Shown piece after piece: positions 16,725-24,993 of a stretch of 40,644 nt of DNA. Location: positions 1 through 40,644 of IMG/VR virus record IMGVR_UViG_3300049846_002224; one strand, 5' to 3'. Numbering within the stretch: the first letter of the stretch is position 1; every line of letters begins with the position of its first letter. The notes below the pieces were generated by a model. It saw nothing but the letters and a program-made list of their open reading frames with translations. It made no database searches and had not been told where the DNA came from. The position numbers and the translations under genes were made by a program. Origin of the DNA: a virus.

Positions 16725-18368
16725 TTAAGTATAATCAAGGATCATCATGGTTGGGGCAGTCCAAGTATCCTGATGTTTCTGGATCATACCTTCGATAGCG
16801 TGCTGTGAATATCCAAGAGCGGCGAACCGCAAGGCGTCCAGCGTGTGCTGTCCAACCTTCTTTTTGGGCTTGCCGTACTCGTCAAGCATCGGCTTCTCCT
16901 TCTTAGGAACCGCTTGAAGTTCACCAATCAAAGCCTTATCGTAAGGTAGAATGAATCTCTTCGTATCAACAAGAAGTCTCAAAGCATCAATAGAAGCTTC
17001 AGCACCAAGACGCTCAATAGCAGCTTCTCTCCAACCCTCTGGATCATTGTCATCGATCTTGACATTCTCGTCAAAGTCAACAATCATCTTCTTAGAGAAT
17101 GAATAGCCCTTAACTCTTTCAAGCATCCATTTTAGATCATTGTCTGTTCTAACCTCTTGCTGAATCCAGTCATAGGCCGGCTGTCCAACACCGTGAGCAT
17201 CGAAAGCGAAAGCCATAGGTCTATACATGCCCATCAAATGCTTGATAACCTTAACCTGATCGTAGACAACAACACGTTTCATAATGATCTTACTCAGAAG
17301 TTTCAGTCTACTTGTCTGCTCTTTTGGTTCCTTGACCTCACCGAAAATAACGATACAAGAAGCTGAAGTTGTCATACCGAAGTCCATGCCCATCCAAACT
17401 CTCTTATAGTTCAAATGAGAAATAGGTGGATCGACAAGATCAATGATATCATCTACTTCTCGCACCTCGGCCTCGTCAATCATGATATTGTAGTATTCAT
17501 CCATGTTGTAGGTTGAACCTTCATCAGTATCAACATTCTGGAAGATTCTATGCAACACAAATAGAGGTGAGTTACCGTCACCGGGTAGCCCAAGAATGTT
17601 TCTACGATAGTCGGGAGAATCCTCGCCGTGATACTGCTCGATACGTTGGGCTTTACGTTTAGGATTCCAGTTAGGTGTGTACATAGCGGGAAGTCTGTGG
17701 ATCTTCCAACCATCGATCTTTCCACTAATACGATCATCGAAGTCGTCACCAACACCACGGGTTACACCATGAACACGCCAGCGGGCGTTAGGGTTTTCGT
17801 CCTTCACCGTAGAACCAAGTTCTGTCCAACCAGCTGTTGGATAGTCCTGGCCCTCATCAAGTTCAAGCCAAATAGGGTGAATACCCTTTACACCTCGACC
17901 ATCTCTCTGAGGGATACGACCCGTGATACGAGCTCCGTTATAGAGGTTTACAAGGAATGGCCTGTGTTTAATACCTGTTCGACCTGGCGCTAGCAGATAG
18001 TTAGCGAACTTACAGTTCAAGAACAGAGTCTCAATGTTATCTGTAACCAAATCTAAGTGGTTTCCTTCTGGCGCAGTGATAACCATTTCCTGACCTGCAT
18101 GGATAAGAGCGAAAGCAAAAGCTCTTAGTTTAATAGACATTGACTTTCCGATAGAACGACCGGCCGCATCAATCTGAAGTGGGCTATCGTCTCTGTACCA
18201 AGCATACTGAAAAGGATAAGCACGCCAGCAACCATCGCCACGTTCTCCAGTTTCTTCGTCATATGTAGTATCATCAATTAAACAAAACTCTGCAATGTCG
18301 ATGCCGGAATCGTCCATAATCATCGCAAAGAGAGCACACTCTTCGTCACTTAAATTCTCGTGAATCAT
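16725..18368 (-). CDS. Terminase large subunit
   Basis: A 547-residue packaging motor. The N-terminal ATPase has a Walker A variant AAGRSIGKS (residues 68-76) and Walker B IWLELDEG (163-170). The C-terminal nuclease has the RNase H-like acid residues in MGMDFG (about 326), FAFDAHG (about 389) and TLDALRF (about 512). It drives DNA into the prohead through the portal and cuts the concatemer. The start codon overlaps the stop of the previous gene (ATGA), indicating coupled translation. All key residues are present, so it should be active. Confidence 0.93.
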   Translation of the reverse strand: MIHENLSDEECALFAMIMDDSGIDIAEFCLIDDTTYDEETGERGDGCWRAYPFQYAWYRDDSPLQIDAAGRSIGKSMSIKLRAFAFALIHAGQEMVITAPEGNHLDLVTDNIETLFLNCKFANYLLAPGRTGIKHRPFLVNLYNGARITGRIPQRDGRGVKGIHPIWLELDEGQDYPTAGWTELGSTVKDENPNARWRVHGVTRGVGDDFDDRISGKIDGWKIHRLPAMYTPNWNPKRKAQRIEQYHGEDSPDYRRNILGLPGDGNSPLFVLHRIFQNVDTDEGSTYNMDEYYNIMIDEAEVREVDDIIDLVDPPISHLNYKRVWMGMDFGMTTSASCIVIFGEVKEPKEQTSRLKLLSKIIMKRVVVYDQVKVIKHLMGMYRPMAFAFDAHGVGQPAYDWIQQEVRTDNDLKWMLERVKGYSFSKKMIVDFDENVKIDDNDPEGWREAAIERLGAEASIDALRLLVDTKRFILPYDKALIGELQAVPKKEKPMLDEYGKPKKKVGQHTLDALRFAALGYSQHAIEGMIQKHQDTWTAPTMMILDYT

Positions 18369-18883
18369 TTTATACTTATACCTTCACTTTGTTTGATCTT
18401 GTTAAACCAAACGGTAGCGGTTTCTGGGTTCTTAGAAAGGAATTTATCTACGGAAGCAAGAACGTTAATGATTCTATATTCTACAAAATACTCGGGTTTT
18501 CTACCGTAGGCTTTTGCAATTACTTCCATCAACTCTAAGGTTGGTTGAGCTTTACCTTCTTTTAAATTATATACATGTGCCGGTGAAATGTTAACTTTCT
18601 CAGCTGTTTTCCTAATGGTATCTTTCTCACAAATAATCTTGAATGCTTCTTTAAATTCTTTCTCAGAGAAATCATCTTGAATAAAATTGTGTAAACGTCT
18701 TGTACCTGTCTGGTGATCAAGTTTAGATTTTCTATTTCTATCTACTCGAGAAACACCATTTGCTAGTCCATTGAAAACTTCAGGTTCTTCTCTTAGTATC
18801 TGTCCCCAGTCTATATTTGCTAGAGCGGGTCGTCTACTCTTGAGGTCGGATATCTTATCATCCAGATTATTCTTTTTAGCCAT
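18365..18883 (-). CDS. Helix-turn-helix protein, possible terminase small subunit
   Basis: A 172-residue basic protein with a clear helix-turn-helix at residues 95-135 (TIRKTAEKVNISPAHVYNLK then TLELMEVIAKAYGRKPEYF), similar to the Cro/C1-type fold. It is coupled to the large terminase by an ATGA overlap and to the upstream gene by TAATG. The position immediately before the large subunit is where the DNA-recognising small subunit is usually found. A transcription regulator is the alternative. The ATG at 18883 is the only sensible start. Confidence 0.55.
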   Translation of the reverse strand: MAKKNNLDDKISDLKSRRPALANIDWGQILREEPEVFNGLANGVSRVDRNRKSKLDHQTGTRRLHNFIQDDFSEKEFKEAFKIICEKDTIRKTAEKVNISPAHVYNLKEGKAQPTLELMEVIAKAYGRKPEYFVEYRIINVLASVDKFLSKNPETATVWFNKIKQSEGISIK

Positions 18884-19548
18884 TAGTCGTTAAGGTCCGT
18901 TCGCAACCATATACGTTGTTCTTGTCTAAATACTTCATCGATTTCATCAAACTCCTTAAATTTGTGATCTAGCCATTCTAAAATATCTTCAATGTGACAG
19001 TTGAATTCGGTTCGTTCAGTATTTGTAGAGTTCTTATATAGAGTGATCTTTCCTTCAAGTTCTTTCCATAAAGTATGGGCCTTAATGACCTGATTATTTC
19101 TATGGACTCCGAACTGGCCGGCTCGATAGATAAGCTTTTCGACATACTCAGCAGGGCTCTCACCCTTACCTGCTTCTCGAGTCTTCTTATCCATACCAAG
19201 ACCAGCCTTGGTATCTCGGATCTCTTTCGACCACTCTTTCACATTTCGCTGCAACTCAGGAGGAATGGGATTCCCGTAATAGTCTTCTTCCTGAAGAATC
19301 CAGGTGGACCATCGGAAGCACATAACTTCCATGTTTAGAATGCGGTCCAGTTCAAGAAGGTCTGAGATGTTAGAGAACTTGTTGTGCTCTTTATACTGTG
19401 CGTGAATGTTGTTATAGAAGTTAGCTTCATCTTCATTTAGAAGAGACATGCTAGCACCGGATGGTGTTGTTACATCAACGGTTTTGATCTTTTTTTCTAT
19501 CTCAACATCATCATCAAAATTCTTTGGTTGAGGTAATTTGATTGACAA
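18883..19548 (-). CDS. Putative packaging-associated protein, alternative terminase small subunit
   Basis: A 221-residue, mainly helical, charged protein. It starts at TTG (19548) behind AAAGGA; the next ATG is far inside. It is the first gene of the terminase-portal operon and has its own putative promoter at 19571-19587. The pattern NEDEANFYNNIHAQYKEHNKF followed by helices resembles terminase small subunits of actinophages in general style, but no motif is decisive. Either this or the next gene may be the functional small subunit; both may take part. Confidence 0.45.
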   Translation of the reverse strand: MSIKLPQPKNFDDDVEIEKKIKTVDVTTPSGASMSLLNEDEANFYNNIHAQYKEHNKFSNISDLLELDRILNMEVMCFRWSTWILQEEDYYGNPIPPELQRNVKEWSKEIRDTKAGLGMDKKTREAGKGESPAEYVEKLIYRAGQFGVHRNNQVIKAHTLWKELEGKITLYKNSTNTERTEFNCHIEDILEWLDHKFKEFDEIDEVFRQEQRIWLRTDLND

Positions 19549-19570
19549 TTTATTTTCCTTTACTGTCGGA

Positions 19571-19587
19571 CATAATGTTTATCGACA
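19571..19587 (-). promoter_or_regulatory. Putative phage sigma promoter (terminase operon)
   Basis: Minus-strand TGTCGATAAACATTATG, 23-39 bases before the TTG start at 19548. It is flanked by an inverted repeat, CTGTCG at 19563-19568 and CGACAG at 19583-19588. Confidence 0.5.
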
Positions 19588-19595
19588 GAAAACAT

Positions 19596-20150
19596 TCATT
19601 TTTGTAGAAAATAATAAGTCTCTTCATCATAAGCTAGAGGAGAGTCGACTTTAGTTGACTTCCACTCGACATTATTTTCCAACAAAATCTTATGCCAAAT
19701 TGAAGTTGGAATAGAGATTTCTGGAATGTTGTCGTATCCTGGACTTAGTTGTATTAGGATGCCTTCATCGGAGTCAAAGTTCATTGGGGTGTAAAACTGC
19801 ACAAAAGCTTTCTTCGTAAAAGACTTAACTAGATTAGTAAGAATCTTCTCCCATTCGAAATTATGTTCTGCAACAGAGCGCATGAAAATACCCTCCACTC
19901 TTGAAGTATAACCTTCAAGATCCACAACCTTATCTGCAAACGGAGTTTTAGAACCATCGATACCAATTACTTCTAAATTAAATTCAGTAGCAACCTGGCC
20001 AAACCAGCCCTTACCACAACCCCAATCTTCTACAGTCTTACAGTCCGAAAGATAGGAAGCTCCTACTCTGTAAGAGTCACTATCGATATAGTGGTCACGA
20101 TCTTCTAGATCCTTGTAAAATACGTCCCATTTCCCTGCATTATTACCCAT
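19596..20150 (-). CDS. SAM-dependent methyltransferase (class I)
   Basis: A 184-residue protein with motif I EDWGCGKGWFGQVA (residues 41-54) and the acidic end of strand 2, VIGIDGS (about 60-66), which together bind S-adenosylmethionine. The ATG at 20150 follows AAAGGAG. The substrate is not visible from sequence. The gene is the last of an island of methyltransferase and glycosyltransferase genes, so methylation of a sugar on a virion protein or polysaccharide is the likeliest role; a small-molecule substrate cannot be excluded. It overlaps the preceding methyltransferase by eight bases. Confidence 0.75.
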   Translation of the reverse strand: MGNNAGKWDVFYKDLEDRDHYIDSDSYRVGASYLSDCKTVEDWGCGKGWFGQVATEFNLEVIGIDGSKTPFADKVVDLEGYTSRVEGIFMRSVAEHNFEWEKILTNLVKSFTKKAFVQFYTPMNFDSDEGILIQLSPGYDNIPEISIPTSIWHKILLENNVEWKSTKVDSPLAYDEETYYFLQK

Positions 20151-20703
20151 TGAAATCTCTCCTTTTGAAAATATAAATCTCTGATAGTTCTTGTGGTTGG
20201 GCTAGATATTGATATAGTTCCCAATCTTCGTCTTCTACGTAACCAGGAAGTTCTAGTGGCGCAAAGTCATGTAAATGATATTCATTTAAATGCACGGTCG
20301 GTACAACAGGTACAGAACAAAAGATCCACTTCTTTGCCTTTTTTAATTGCTTAAGAAGATGTTGATAATTCTCAACGTGTTCTATTGTTTCATAACTAAC
20401 AGCTGCATCAAATTCAAAATCTGGTTCCCAACTATTTAAATCAGCTACATGGTCTTCTATATTATAATTTTTAAATTCATAAAAGAGACGTTCTTCAACT
20501 GGAAGCTGATCGACTCTGTGAACTATAACTCCTGGACCCATACACCCAGATCTTTTAAGAATATAAGATCCATAGCCTATTCCACAAGCAGCGTCTAGAA
20601 CTACATCACGATCACCTAAATAAGAAGAAGCTAAATGATAGCGAACTTTATGTCCCCATCCAGCTTTAGCATTAACTTCTTGTTCTGTTAATCTCTCACC
20701 CAT
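20143..20703 (-). CDS. SAM-dependent methyltransferase (Methyltransferase-11/23 type)
   Basis: A 186-residue protein with motif I VVLDAACGIGYGS (residues 34-46) and the segment SYETIEHVENYQHLL typical of class I methyltransferases of the UbiE/sugar-methyl family. The ATG at 20703 is chosen because GAGGT precedes it and it overlaps the upstream stop (TAATG); an upstream in-frame start would lie inside the previous gene. It is co-translated with the DUF616-like gene, which hints at methylation of the same glycan. Confidence 0.78.
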   Translation of the reverse strand: MGERLTEQEVNAKAGWGHKVRYHLASSYLGDRDVVLDAACGIGYGSYILKRSGCMGPGVIVHRVDQLPVEERLFYEFKNYNIEDHVADLNSWEPDFEFDAAVSYETIEHVENYQHLLKQLKKAKKWIFCSVPVVPTVHLNEYHLHDFAPLELPGYVEDEDWELYQYLAQPQELSEIYIFKRRDFNG

Positions 20704-21368
20704 TATGGTACCTCGCGAGTATGTGCATTTAAATGAATCCAATCATAATATCTCCAAGACTTATCCAAAACATCAGGAACAAGTCCAGTCTTCCATAAAC
20801 AATAACCGCAACTAACTTGATCCTGGATAGACCAGTATAGAATTTCCTGAAGCCAGAAGTTTCCAAACTCAGATACAAGAGGTACTGTCATGTCTCTTGC
20901 CTGAACTCCACACTCCCATAAACCATAGTGTTCAGGGAAACCTTCGTTTCTATAATGTGCTACCTGTGCGTCTAGTGGTTCGTTAACATATTTCTCTGGT
21001 CTAATCGTAGCTTCGCCATATCCACAATCTCGACCATCGAAATGAGGAGAAAGAACCAAACCGTTATCAAGATAACTAAGTATTTCTTTAACGAATTTTC
21101 TTGACTTAATCTGCATAGAACCATCAATCCAAATAACATATTTATATCCAGATAAACGATCTAAAGAATGTGGATGTATCTTAGGTATTTTTGCAAGTTT
21201 TCGTAAATCAGATGTAAGATCTGGAAGAATTGAAACTTCCCATTGCTTATCGGTTGGCTCTACAGTCCCGTCAGTGAAGAAAATATAATCTGCATCTGGA
21301 TCATATACGTGACTTCCAATGTAATCATAATTATTCGTGATTGCGGTTACTACAGCAATTTCTTTCAT
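20703..21368 (-). CDS. Glycosyltransferase-like protein, DUF616 (TOD1/MUCI70) family
   Basis: A 221-residue protein with the signature order of the DUF616 family: an N-terminal VVTAITNNYDYI, then ADYIFFTDG, then a central YVIWIDGSMQI in which the Asp probably ligates metal and sugar nucleotide, and a C-terminal region with many Trp, Tyr and Cys. Members are known or predicted glycosyltransferases. The ATG at 21368 follows AGAGGTGA. It sits inside a string of overlapping glycosyltransferase genes, which supports a role in building one glycan. Confidence 0.65.
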   Translation of the reverse strand: MKEIAVVTAITNNYDYIGSHVYDPDADYIFFTDGTVEPTDKQWEVSILPDLTSDLRKLAKIPKIHPHSLDRLSGYKYVIWIDGSMQIKSRKFVKEILSYLDNGLVLSPHFDGRDCGYGEATIRPEKYVNEPLDAQVAHYRNEGFPEHYGLWECGVQARDMTVPLVSEFGNFWLQEILYWSIQDQVSCGYCLWKTGLVPDVLDKSWRYYDWIHLNAHTREVP

Positions 21369-22111
21369 ATAGTCACCTCTGGCTTAGATCCTTCCCATTT
21401 CTTTAATGTTGGAATTTTAATAATTGACTCAATGTGTTTATCATTATGACCATGCTGAGCAAGAGAAGAGTAGCGATTATATTTAGCTTGTTTATCTTCA
21501 TCTCTTGCATAACCTAAATGTAAAACCGTTAGACCATAATTCTGGGTGCTATTCTTAGCCTTAGAAACATACGTTGGTTCAGAACCACAACCCATAGGTT
21601 TTAAAGCCCATTCAGCATTAGTCTGATATCTGAAAAGGCGTGGGCCGCGAATATTAGCCCATTGACCATCAACCCTATAGTAGAATTCACCATCTTCTAT
21701 TTTGAAGATCTCTGGAAATGGAAGAATAATACCAACAAAATTATTCTTCTCAGCTCTATCTGTTGCAACATCTAGAGTTTTACTAATCGACGCATTACCG
21801 TCATTAACCATAAACTCATCAGCATCAAAAGAGAAAATCCAATCCCCAACAGCTGGTTTCATAACCTGTTCAAAAGCCCGCCAAGCTGAGTAACGGAACT
21901 TGCCTTCATGGTTGATGAATGATGGTCGACTATCAGGGCGACGCACAACCCTACACCCTAGATCTATTGCAACTTCTGCAGTTTCATCAGAAGACCGATC
22001 ATCGTACACAAAAATTTCATCAAGGAAAGTCTGAGCATGTTTGATGCAAGAGACTAGATATCTATCTAGTTCATTCTTTACAACCATACTTCCAATTATT
22101 CTTTTAGTCAT
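21365..22111 (-). CDS. Family 2 glycosyltransferase
   Basis: A 248-residue enzyme of GT-A fold. The nucleotide-sugar site is seen as an early VVKNELDRYL and EIFVYDDRSSDETAEVA, and the metal-binding DxD as FSFDADEFMV (about residues 93-102). It transfers a sugar from a nucleotide donor in the cytoplasm. No membrane segment is present. The ATG at 22111 overlaps the preceding gene by eight bases. It is part of the glycan island at 19596-23601. Confidence 0.82.
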   Translation of the reverse strand: MTKRIIGSMVVKNELDRYLVSCIKHAQTFLDEIFVYDDRSSDETAEVAIDLGCRVVRRPDSRPSFINHEGKFRYSAWRAFEQVMKPAVGDWIFSFDADEFMVNDGNASISKTLDVATDRAEKNNFVGIILPFPEIFKIEDGEFYYRVDGQWANIRGPRLFRYQTNAEWALKPMGCGSEPTYVSKAKNSTQNYGLTVLHLGYARDEDKQAKYNRYSSLAQHGHNDKHIESIIKIPTLKKWEGSKPEVTI

Positions 22112-22907
22112 GTTCTATATTCCATTCGTCCATTAATTTTCTAAAGATCTCTCTAGAAGTATGAAAGTGCTTATCAGCTGAAGGATTGTCCTTGATAGTT
22201 TGATGCCAAGTGTGAATAAGTTCACAGCCAGGTTCTCCAAGATAAAAAACCTTGTAGCCAAAATATGGCGCAGCATAACACAGAGTAGTGTCTTCATAGT
22301 AGAGGGGCGTGTGAGGCATAGCCCCAACTGCATTAGGAAAGAAGCGAGTAAACACTTCGTCTTTACGCATCTTATTCCAGAACTGTCTGCGAATAATCAT
22401 AGCAGAGCCCATAATCATCAGAACTTCTTCATTGAAGCGATATTGATCTTTATCAACCTCCATCCATCCGCGATGCTTAGGGGTGGAACCAGGCCCTAGA
22501 ATACCAGCGTTAGTTACTTTTCTAACACCTTTATCTATCGTATATTGAAATGGTCCGACGATTCCAACCTCCGGATTCTCGTCCATAAATTCAACACACC
22601 GGTCAATAGTAGCATTATTGACAAACCTGATATCATTATTAAAAAGTCCAATATAATCTCCATCTCCTATATTTGCACCTATGTTGCAAGCTCGAGCATA
22701 ACCAAGGTTCTTATCTGAACGAAGCAGACGAACCTCTTGTGGAAGTTCATCTAGAAAAATTTCACTCTCTTCACGGATCGACTCATTATCAAACATCGTT
22801 AGAGTATAGTCAACAGAGGGCTGGAAGGCGTAGAAACTATCGAAGAACGTACGAGTTAAATCATATTTCTTGTAGTTCACGACAACCATATCGATACTAC
22901 CAGCCAA
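22104..22907 (-). CDS. Family 2 glycosyltransferase (rhamnosyltransferase-like)
   Basis: An enzyme of about 267 residues with GT2 features: MVVVNYKKYDLTRTFFDSF at the N-terminus, FDNESIREES, LGYARACNIG and the DxD-like LFNNDIRF. Rhamnosyltransferases of the same family share LGYAxAxNxG. The start is uncertain: a TTG at 22907 has GAGAGG at a good distance, an ATG at 22889 lies closest to the conserved core, and a TTG at 22928 is also open. The gene overlaps the end of the neighbour at 22897, so coupling is likely. Confidence 0.8.
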   Translation of the reverse strand: MAGSIDMVVVNYKKYDLTRTFFDSFYAFQPSVDYTLTMFDNESIREESEIFLDELPQEVRLLRSDKNLGYARACNIGANIGDGDYIGLFNNDIRFVNNATIDRCVEFMDENPEVGIVGPFQYTIDKGVRKVTNAGILGPGSTPKHRGWMEVDKDQYRFNEEVLMIMGSAMIIRRQFWNKMRKDEVFTRFFPNAVGAMPHTPLYYEDTTLCYAAPYFGYKVFYLGEPGCELIHTWHQTIKDNPSADKHFHTSREIFRKLMDEWNIEHD

Positions 22908-23601
22908 TTCTCTTATCCTCTCTCTCAAGCCATTCAGGCGACATAACGTGCTTATTTCCTACAGTCCCATTAAAAGCTAACTGAAGGCCGTTGGCCCGGA
23001 TATCTCTGGACCATCCAAGATCTTCTCCAAGAGAATGAAAAGAATAATCAACATTATATGCAGAAGGTCTCATAAACTTTAACGCCATAAGTATGTCAAC
23101 ATTATAAGACCCACCTGGCTTAACTCTACGGAAACCCTTACAACGCATTGGATCGATCCACATACCAGCATTAGTGATAGTTTTATCCACCTTATCAAGA
23201 TAAGCTAAAGAGCCAACAGCTGAAGCGTCGGTCTGTTCAAAAGTTTCAAATACGCTTTCAAATGTATCTTTGTTCAAAAGAATATCTGAATCAATGCTGA
23301 CATAGATATCTGGAGCAATTTCTCTAACTTTGTTTAGAAGAAGATTTCTAATATAGGCCATGTGTTCATATCTTGTTTTATCTGCCCAAGATCTAAGATC
23401 ACCGATCTCTTTCTCTACAGTTTTAACAAGAGTAACATTGTCCCATTTAGACAGAAGATCAATAGTTTTAGAATCATCTTCACCGACAACGAACACAAAT
23501 TCATAATCGATATCAGAAGGAATTCCTTGATCTATGTACTCTTTCCATTTTGGAAGAATCCATGTTCTATTTCTAGTCGGACAACCCACGACTAATTTCA
23601 T
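22897..23601 (-). CDS. Glycosyltransferase, GT-A type
   Basis: A 234-residue protein beginning LVVGCPTRNRTWILPKW, with YEFVFVVGEDDS, YIRNLLLNKVR and the metal site VSIDSDILL (about residue 100). This is the pattern of small family 2-like glycosyltransferases found in phage glycan islands. The ATG at 23601 overlaps the stop of the preceding nuclease gene (ATGA). It lacks membrane segments and a second domain. Its acceptor is unknown; neighbours suggest modification of virion proteins or of a surface sugar. Confidence 0.7.
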   Translation of the reverse strand: MKLVVGCPTRNRTWILPKWKEYIDQGIPSDIDYEFVFVVGEDDSKTIDLLSKWDNVTLVKTVEKEIGDLRSWADKTRYEHMAYIRNLLLNKVREIAPDIYVSIDSDILLNKDTFESVFETFEQTDASAVGSLAYLDKVDKTITNAGMWIDPMRCKGFRRVKPGGSYNVDILMALKFMRPSAYNVDYSFHSLGEDLGWSRDIRANGLQLAFNGTVGNKHVMSPEWLEREDKRIGW

Positions 23602-23966
23602 GTTGGTAAATACCCCGCTTCTTCAAGTAATTTAATTAGGATAGGAAGTGGAACAACTGTGAACCAATCCTCGACTTTAGGTTTTCCTTTAGGTCTGATA
23701 GCAATGAATCCAGTATCTGAATTAGAGTTCTGTATCTCTGCCTCTAACTCGCTGATCCATTCAGGTATTTTTAACGCTGCTCCGGACTTTACCTCGACAC
23801 ATACAGGCTTTGTTCCATCGCCATGAACCCAGCCGGCCACATCACCTTTGTCATACTGGCCGCTTAAATGTCTGCGCTCGGCATTAGGAGCTCCGTGAAG
23901 CTTGATCCAGTCTACGAACATCTGCTCTGTCGCAGCGCCTTTAGCTTTCGCTGTACTCGGTTTCAT
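23598..23966 (-). CDS. Holliday-junction-resolvase-like / VRR-NUC-like nuclease
   Basis: A 122-residue protein of the PD-(D/E)XK fold. The active-site pattern is visible as KGDVAGW (Asp42) and VCVEVKSG (Glu58, Lys60), preceded by an N-terminal helix with KGAATEQMFVDW (Glu15). Small nucleases of this kind in phages resolve branched DNA before packaging. The ATG at 23966 follows GGAG and overlaps the previous gene by 26 bases. It is the first gene ahead of the glycan island and shares its transcript. Confidence 0.75.
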   Translation of the reverse strand: MKPSTAKAKGAATEQMFVDWIKLHGAPNAERRHLSGQYDKGDVAGWVHGDGTKPVCVEVKSGAALKIPEWISELEAEIQNSNSDTGFIAIRPKGKPKVEDWFTVVPLPILIKLLEEAGYLPT

Positions 23967-24270
23967 TCTCTTTATTCTCCATTAGGTCCATAAGGAAGGC
24001 GAAGAAATCGAGATCTTTCATTAAAAGCATCTCTATCTTAGGAGAAACAAAGCTGTTCTCTGCAAGGTCCCAAGCTTTCTCTCCAATAAAACATTCGATA
24101 TCAACAGCAAGTACGGCTTCGCCACGGATCATAGATTCCAAAAGAGGAACACCGTTGCTTGGCTTCTTACGTAACGAGACATACGGAGACGACTTTACAA
24201 CGTACATACCAATCTCATCCAGAAGATGAGAAAGATCGTTTACTAAATTCTCAACCTTATCATCAGTCAT
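23941..24270 (-). CDS. Protein of unknown function
   Basis: A 109-residue acidic protein. Residues 55-100 are a run of helix with a hydrophobic stretch (LLMKDLDFFAFLMDLM). No family is recognised. The ATG at 24270 has no Shine-Dalgarno sequence: the ten bases before it are the T-rich tail of the terminator hairpin at 24281-24303. Translation may therefore start weakly or need an unknown mechanism. The gene overlaps the resolvase by 26 bases, which argues it is genuinely coding. Confidence 0.5.
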   Translation of the reverse strand: MTDDKVENLVNDLSHLLDEIGMYVVKSSPYVSLRKKPSNGVPLLESMIRGEAVLAVDIECFIGEKAWDLAENSFVSPKIEMLLMKDLDFFAFLMDLMENKENETEYSES

Positions 24271-24280
24271 AAAACAGTAA

Positions 24281-24303
24281 GGGAGGGGCTGTTGACCCCT
24301 CCC
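24281..24303 (-). terminator. Rho-independent terminator after the holin gene
   Basis: A perfect eight-base-pair GC stem, GGGAGGGG and CCCCTCCC with a seven-base loop, followed on the minus strand by TTACTGTTTT. It lies six bases beyond the holin stop codon and ends ten bases before the next start. Confidence 0.75.
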
Positions 24304-24309
24304 AAATCA

Positions 24310-24615
24310 TCAATCCGAAGGACCGATACCTGCTTGTGGTGCAACGTTACCAGCCCCAAGAGGCTTCCATACACCATAGTATGTTGCGATTGTTACAATT
24401 GTAGTTCCTAGCCAAGTGTAGAGAGCTTCTACGGTTAGGATACCAGCATTTGCATCAACCTGATTTGCTAGAGCTGCAATCGCTGTGATTACGAGCATCA
24501 CTGCAGCCTTACCTGCCTGTGATAGTGAAGACTTGTAAAGGAATCCAATCACTAGAGGTAGAGCAGCGGCAACGAAAGGCAGCCATGTTTGAATATCATT
24601 TACTGCTTGTTCCAT
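24310..24615 (-). CDS. Holin (three membrane segments)
   Basis: A 101-residue membrane protein with three hydrophobic segments, about residues 11-27, 33-52 and 61-83, and a short polar C-terminal tail. That size and topology are typical of class I phage holins, which form holes in the cytoplasmic membrane to release the endolysin. The ATG at 24615 overlaps the previous stop (TAATG) and follows GAAGGT. It is distant from the endolysin (30656-31447), which is encoded in a separate minus-strand unit. A membrane protein of another function is possible but less likely. Confidence 0.65.
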   Translation of the reverse strand: MEQAVNDIQTWLPFVAAALPLVIGFLYKSSLSQAGKAAVMLVITAIAALANQVDANAGILTVEALYTWLGTTIVTIATYYGVWKPLGAGNVAPQAGIGPSD

Positions 24616-24986
24616 TATTTACCTTCTTTCTCTTTTTCTTTTTGTTTATAGTAGTATTGAAACTTTTTTCGAATCCTCTTTGACTCTGCTAAAAACTCTT
24701 CACCCCAGTCATACTCGTCCGGATCAACTAAGCATCTATACTTTTTGCCAACCTTATCCATAAGACCCATCTCCACAAATTCCTTGAAAATGAAGCCTAA
24801 ACGATGCCTGTCAACCTGAGCCGCTCGGGCCAAGTCAATAATACTATATACAATTATACCATATCTATCTGTATTGTCAAATAAGTATCTATATATCTGA
24901 TCTCTACGGTATCCTGTTACGCCACCATTTGGATCTGGATCTTCCTCATCAAAAAATGGTGACTTCTTTCCTGTTCCCTGAGTCAT
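24615..24986 (-). CDS. Winged-helix DNA-binding protein
   Basis: A 123-residue protein with a winged helix-turn-helix at residues about 27-95: helices around QIYRYLFDN and IIDLARAAQ, recognition helix RHRLGFIFKEFVEMGL, then the wing DKVGKKYRCL. The C-terminus is a basic helix with many Lys. The ATG at 24986 follows a strong AGGAGG. It lies between ribonucleotide reductase and holin genes, so a role as regulator of replication or lysis timing is conceivable; the target is unknown. Confidence 0.6.
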   Translation of the reverse strand: MTQGTGKKSPFFDEEDPDPNGGVTGYRRDQIYRYLFDNTDRYGIIVYSIIDLARAAQVDRHRLGFIFKEFVEMGLMDKVGKKYRCLVDPDEYDWGEEFLAESKRIRKKFQYYYKQKEKEKEGK

Positions 24987-24993
24987 TATCCTC

